From Candidatus Thorarchaeota archaeon (GTDB taxonomy: Archaea > Asgardarchaeota > Thorarchaeia > Thorarchaeales > Thorarchaeaceae), in NCBI GenBank assembly GCA_013138615.1, contig WTCK01000065.1:1-5858 (forward strand): a stretch of DNA of 5,858 nucleotides, given 5' to 3'. The notes under the pieces were generated by a model. It did no database searches. It was not told where the DNA came from and saw nothing but the letters and a program-made list of their open reading frames with translations. Within the stretch, counting starts at the first letter, position 1. The number at the start of each line of letters is the position of its first letter. Shown here one piece after another: positions 5,313-5,858 of the stretch. The position numbers and the translations under genes are program-made.

Positions 5313-5858
5313 CTAGCTGCGACCAGCCATCTTCTCGCGCATTGCGCGGTACTTATCCTTAATTGAAGACCAGATGCGCCCTTTTCTCGATTGGGTTGCA
5401 GTCGTGTGCATTGGACATCTGTCGCCCAAGGGGCACTGGTCCTTGAAACCACCGTGATCATGCAAGGCATCAACAAGAGCGGTTTCCAATAGTTCTTTCT
5501 CAAACGCATCCATTACCTCGGAGGTCAGGTAAGTCCAGTCAACATTGACAAAACGGTCGCTGGCAAGTATCTTTGATACTTCGCGGTAGATATCCTCTGC
5601 TATATCAGGTGAATCCTCCCCCAAGCCAATGACGACTGAATGACCAGTCGGCGTGGTTTTTGAGAATCTCATCTCAGTGGAACCCATCTTGACTGACTCA
5701 AGGCTCAAGCCGCCGCCCATCGTGCTCGGCAGCGTTTCCAGAGCAGAGAGGAACCCGGTTAAGAGCTCAGGATTCTTGAACGCGGCTGTGCAGAAACCTC
5801 CGTAACATTTGGAGTAAATCGGTAGTCCAGATTGAGTGTAAACCATCAGATACTCGAG
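5313..5858 (-). CDS. Longin/roadblock-like small protein with a Cys/His-rich tail, Asgard type; probably 5'-partial
   Basis: An ATG at 5846-5844 begins a 177-residue reading, but the frame stays open to the window edge (four further codons, LEYL) and that ATG has no ribosome site. The start is therefore probably outside the window, and LEYLMVYT would form the first strand. The opening pattern (hydrophobic strand, SGLPIYSKCY strand, then ELLTGFLSALETL helix, 27-39, then a GGGLSLESVKM strand and a TEMRFSKT strand) fits the longin/roadblock fold. In Asgard archaea, many small proteins of this kind are thought to act with small GTPases or as primitive trafficking-type adaptors. After a helical region to about residue 128 comes H129-x-H131 and CPLGDRCPMH (138-147): Cx5CxxH, a possible metal site. 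A basic helical tail (RKGRIWSSIKDKYRAMREKM) follows. It converges on the membrane-protein gene. The fold call rests on pattern recognition and function is unknown. Confidence 0.72.
   Translation of the reverse strand, partial: LEYLMVYTQSGLPIYSKCYGGFCTAAFKNPELLTGFLSALETLPSTMGGGLSLESVKMGSTEMRFSKTTPTGHSVVIGLGEDSPDIAEDIYREVSKILASDRFVNVDWTYLTSEVMDAFEKELLETALVDALHDHGGFKDQCPLGDRCPMHTTATQSRKGRIWSSIKDKYRAMREKMAGRS

Noticed and set aside
5189..5509. Minus-strand open frame of 106 codons overlapping the longin-like gene
   Set aside because: It is out of frame with the longin-like protein, runs through the terminator hairpin into the membrane-protein gene, and shows no domain pattern.

Overview
The window looks archaeal. 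Its genes start with TTG or GTG, with GGTGA- or GGAGG-type Shine-Dalgarno motifs just upstream. The promoters look like TATA/BRE elements, and the enzymes resemble the archaeal type of the isopropylmalate pathway. A partial protein at the right edge looks like the small longin/roadblock-type proteins abundant in Asgard archaea. Together with balanced base composition, this makes an Asgard lineage (perhaps Thorarchaeota-like) my best inference. It is not proven from the sequence.

Layout: (1) Positions 1-47, minus strand: probable first codons of a divergent gene whose start resembles the fumarylacetoacetate-hydrolase family; most of it lies outside. (2) Positions 70-80: an AT-rich TATA-like element placed to serve both this gene and the operon to its right. 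(3) Positions 112-3392, plus strand: a tight four-gene operon. It holds a small cysteine-containing protein of unknown function, an isopropylmalate/isocitrate-type dehydrogenase (leuB-like), and the large (leuC-like) and small (leuD-like) subunits of an isopropylmalate-isomerase-type hydro-lyase. Gaps are 10, 10 and 3 bases. (4) Positions 3466-5244, plus strand: a polytopic membrane protein with four N-terminal membrane segments and a large, probably external and glycosylated domain; it seems to have its own promoter. (5) Positions 5245-5312: a convergent intergenic region with a strong hairpin plus T-tract terminator. (6) Positions 5313 to the right edge, minus strand: a longin-like protein with a Cys/His-rich tail, probably cut at its N-terminus by the window edge.

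The dehydrogenase and the two isomerase subunits make a complete module: the isomerase moves the hydroxyl group of a 2-alkylmalate and the dehydrogenase decarboxylates the product oxidatively. Leucine synthesis is the default reading. Related modules act in 2-oxoacid elongation, citramalate/isoleucine and lysine (homoaconitate) pathways, and no synthase (LeuA/CimA/HCS) is in the window to settle it. The membrane protein and the longin-like protein have no evident link to the operon. I see no CRISPR array, insertion sequence, tRNA or rRNA.
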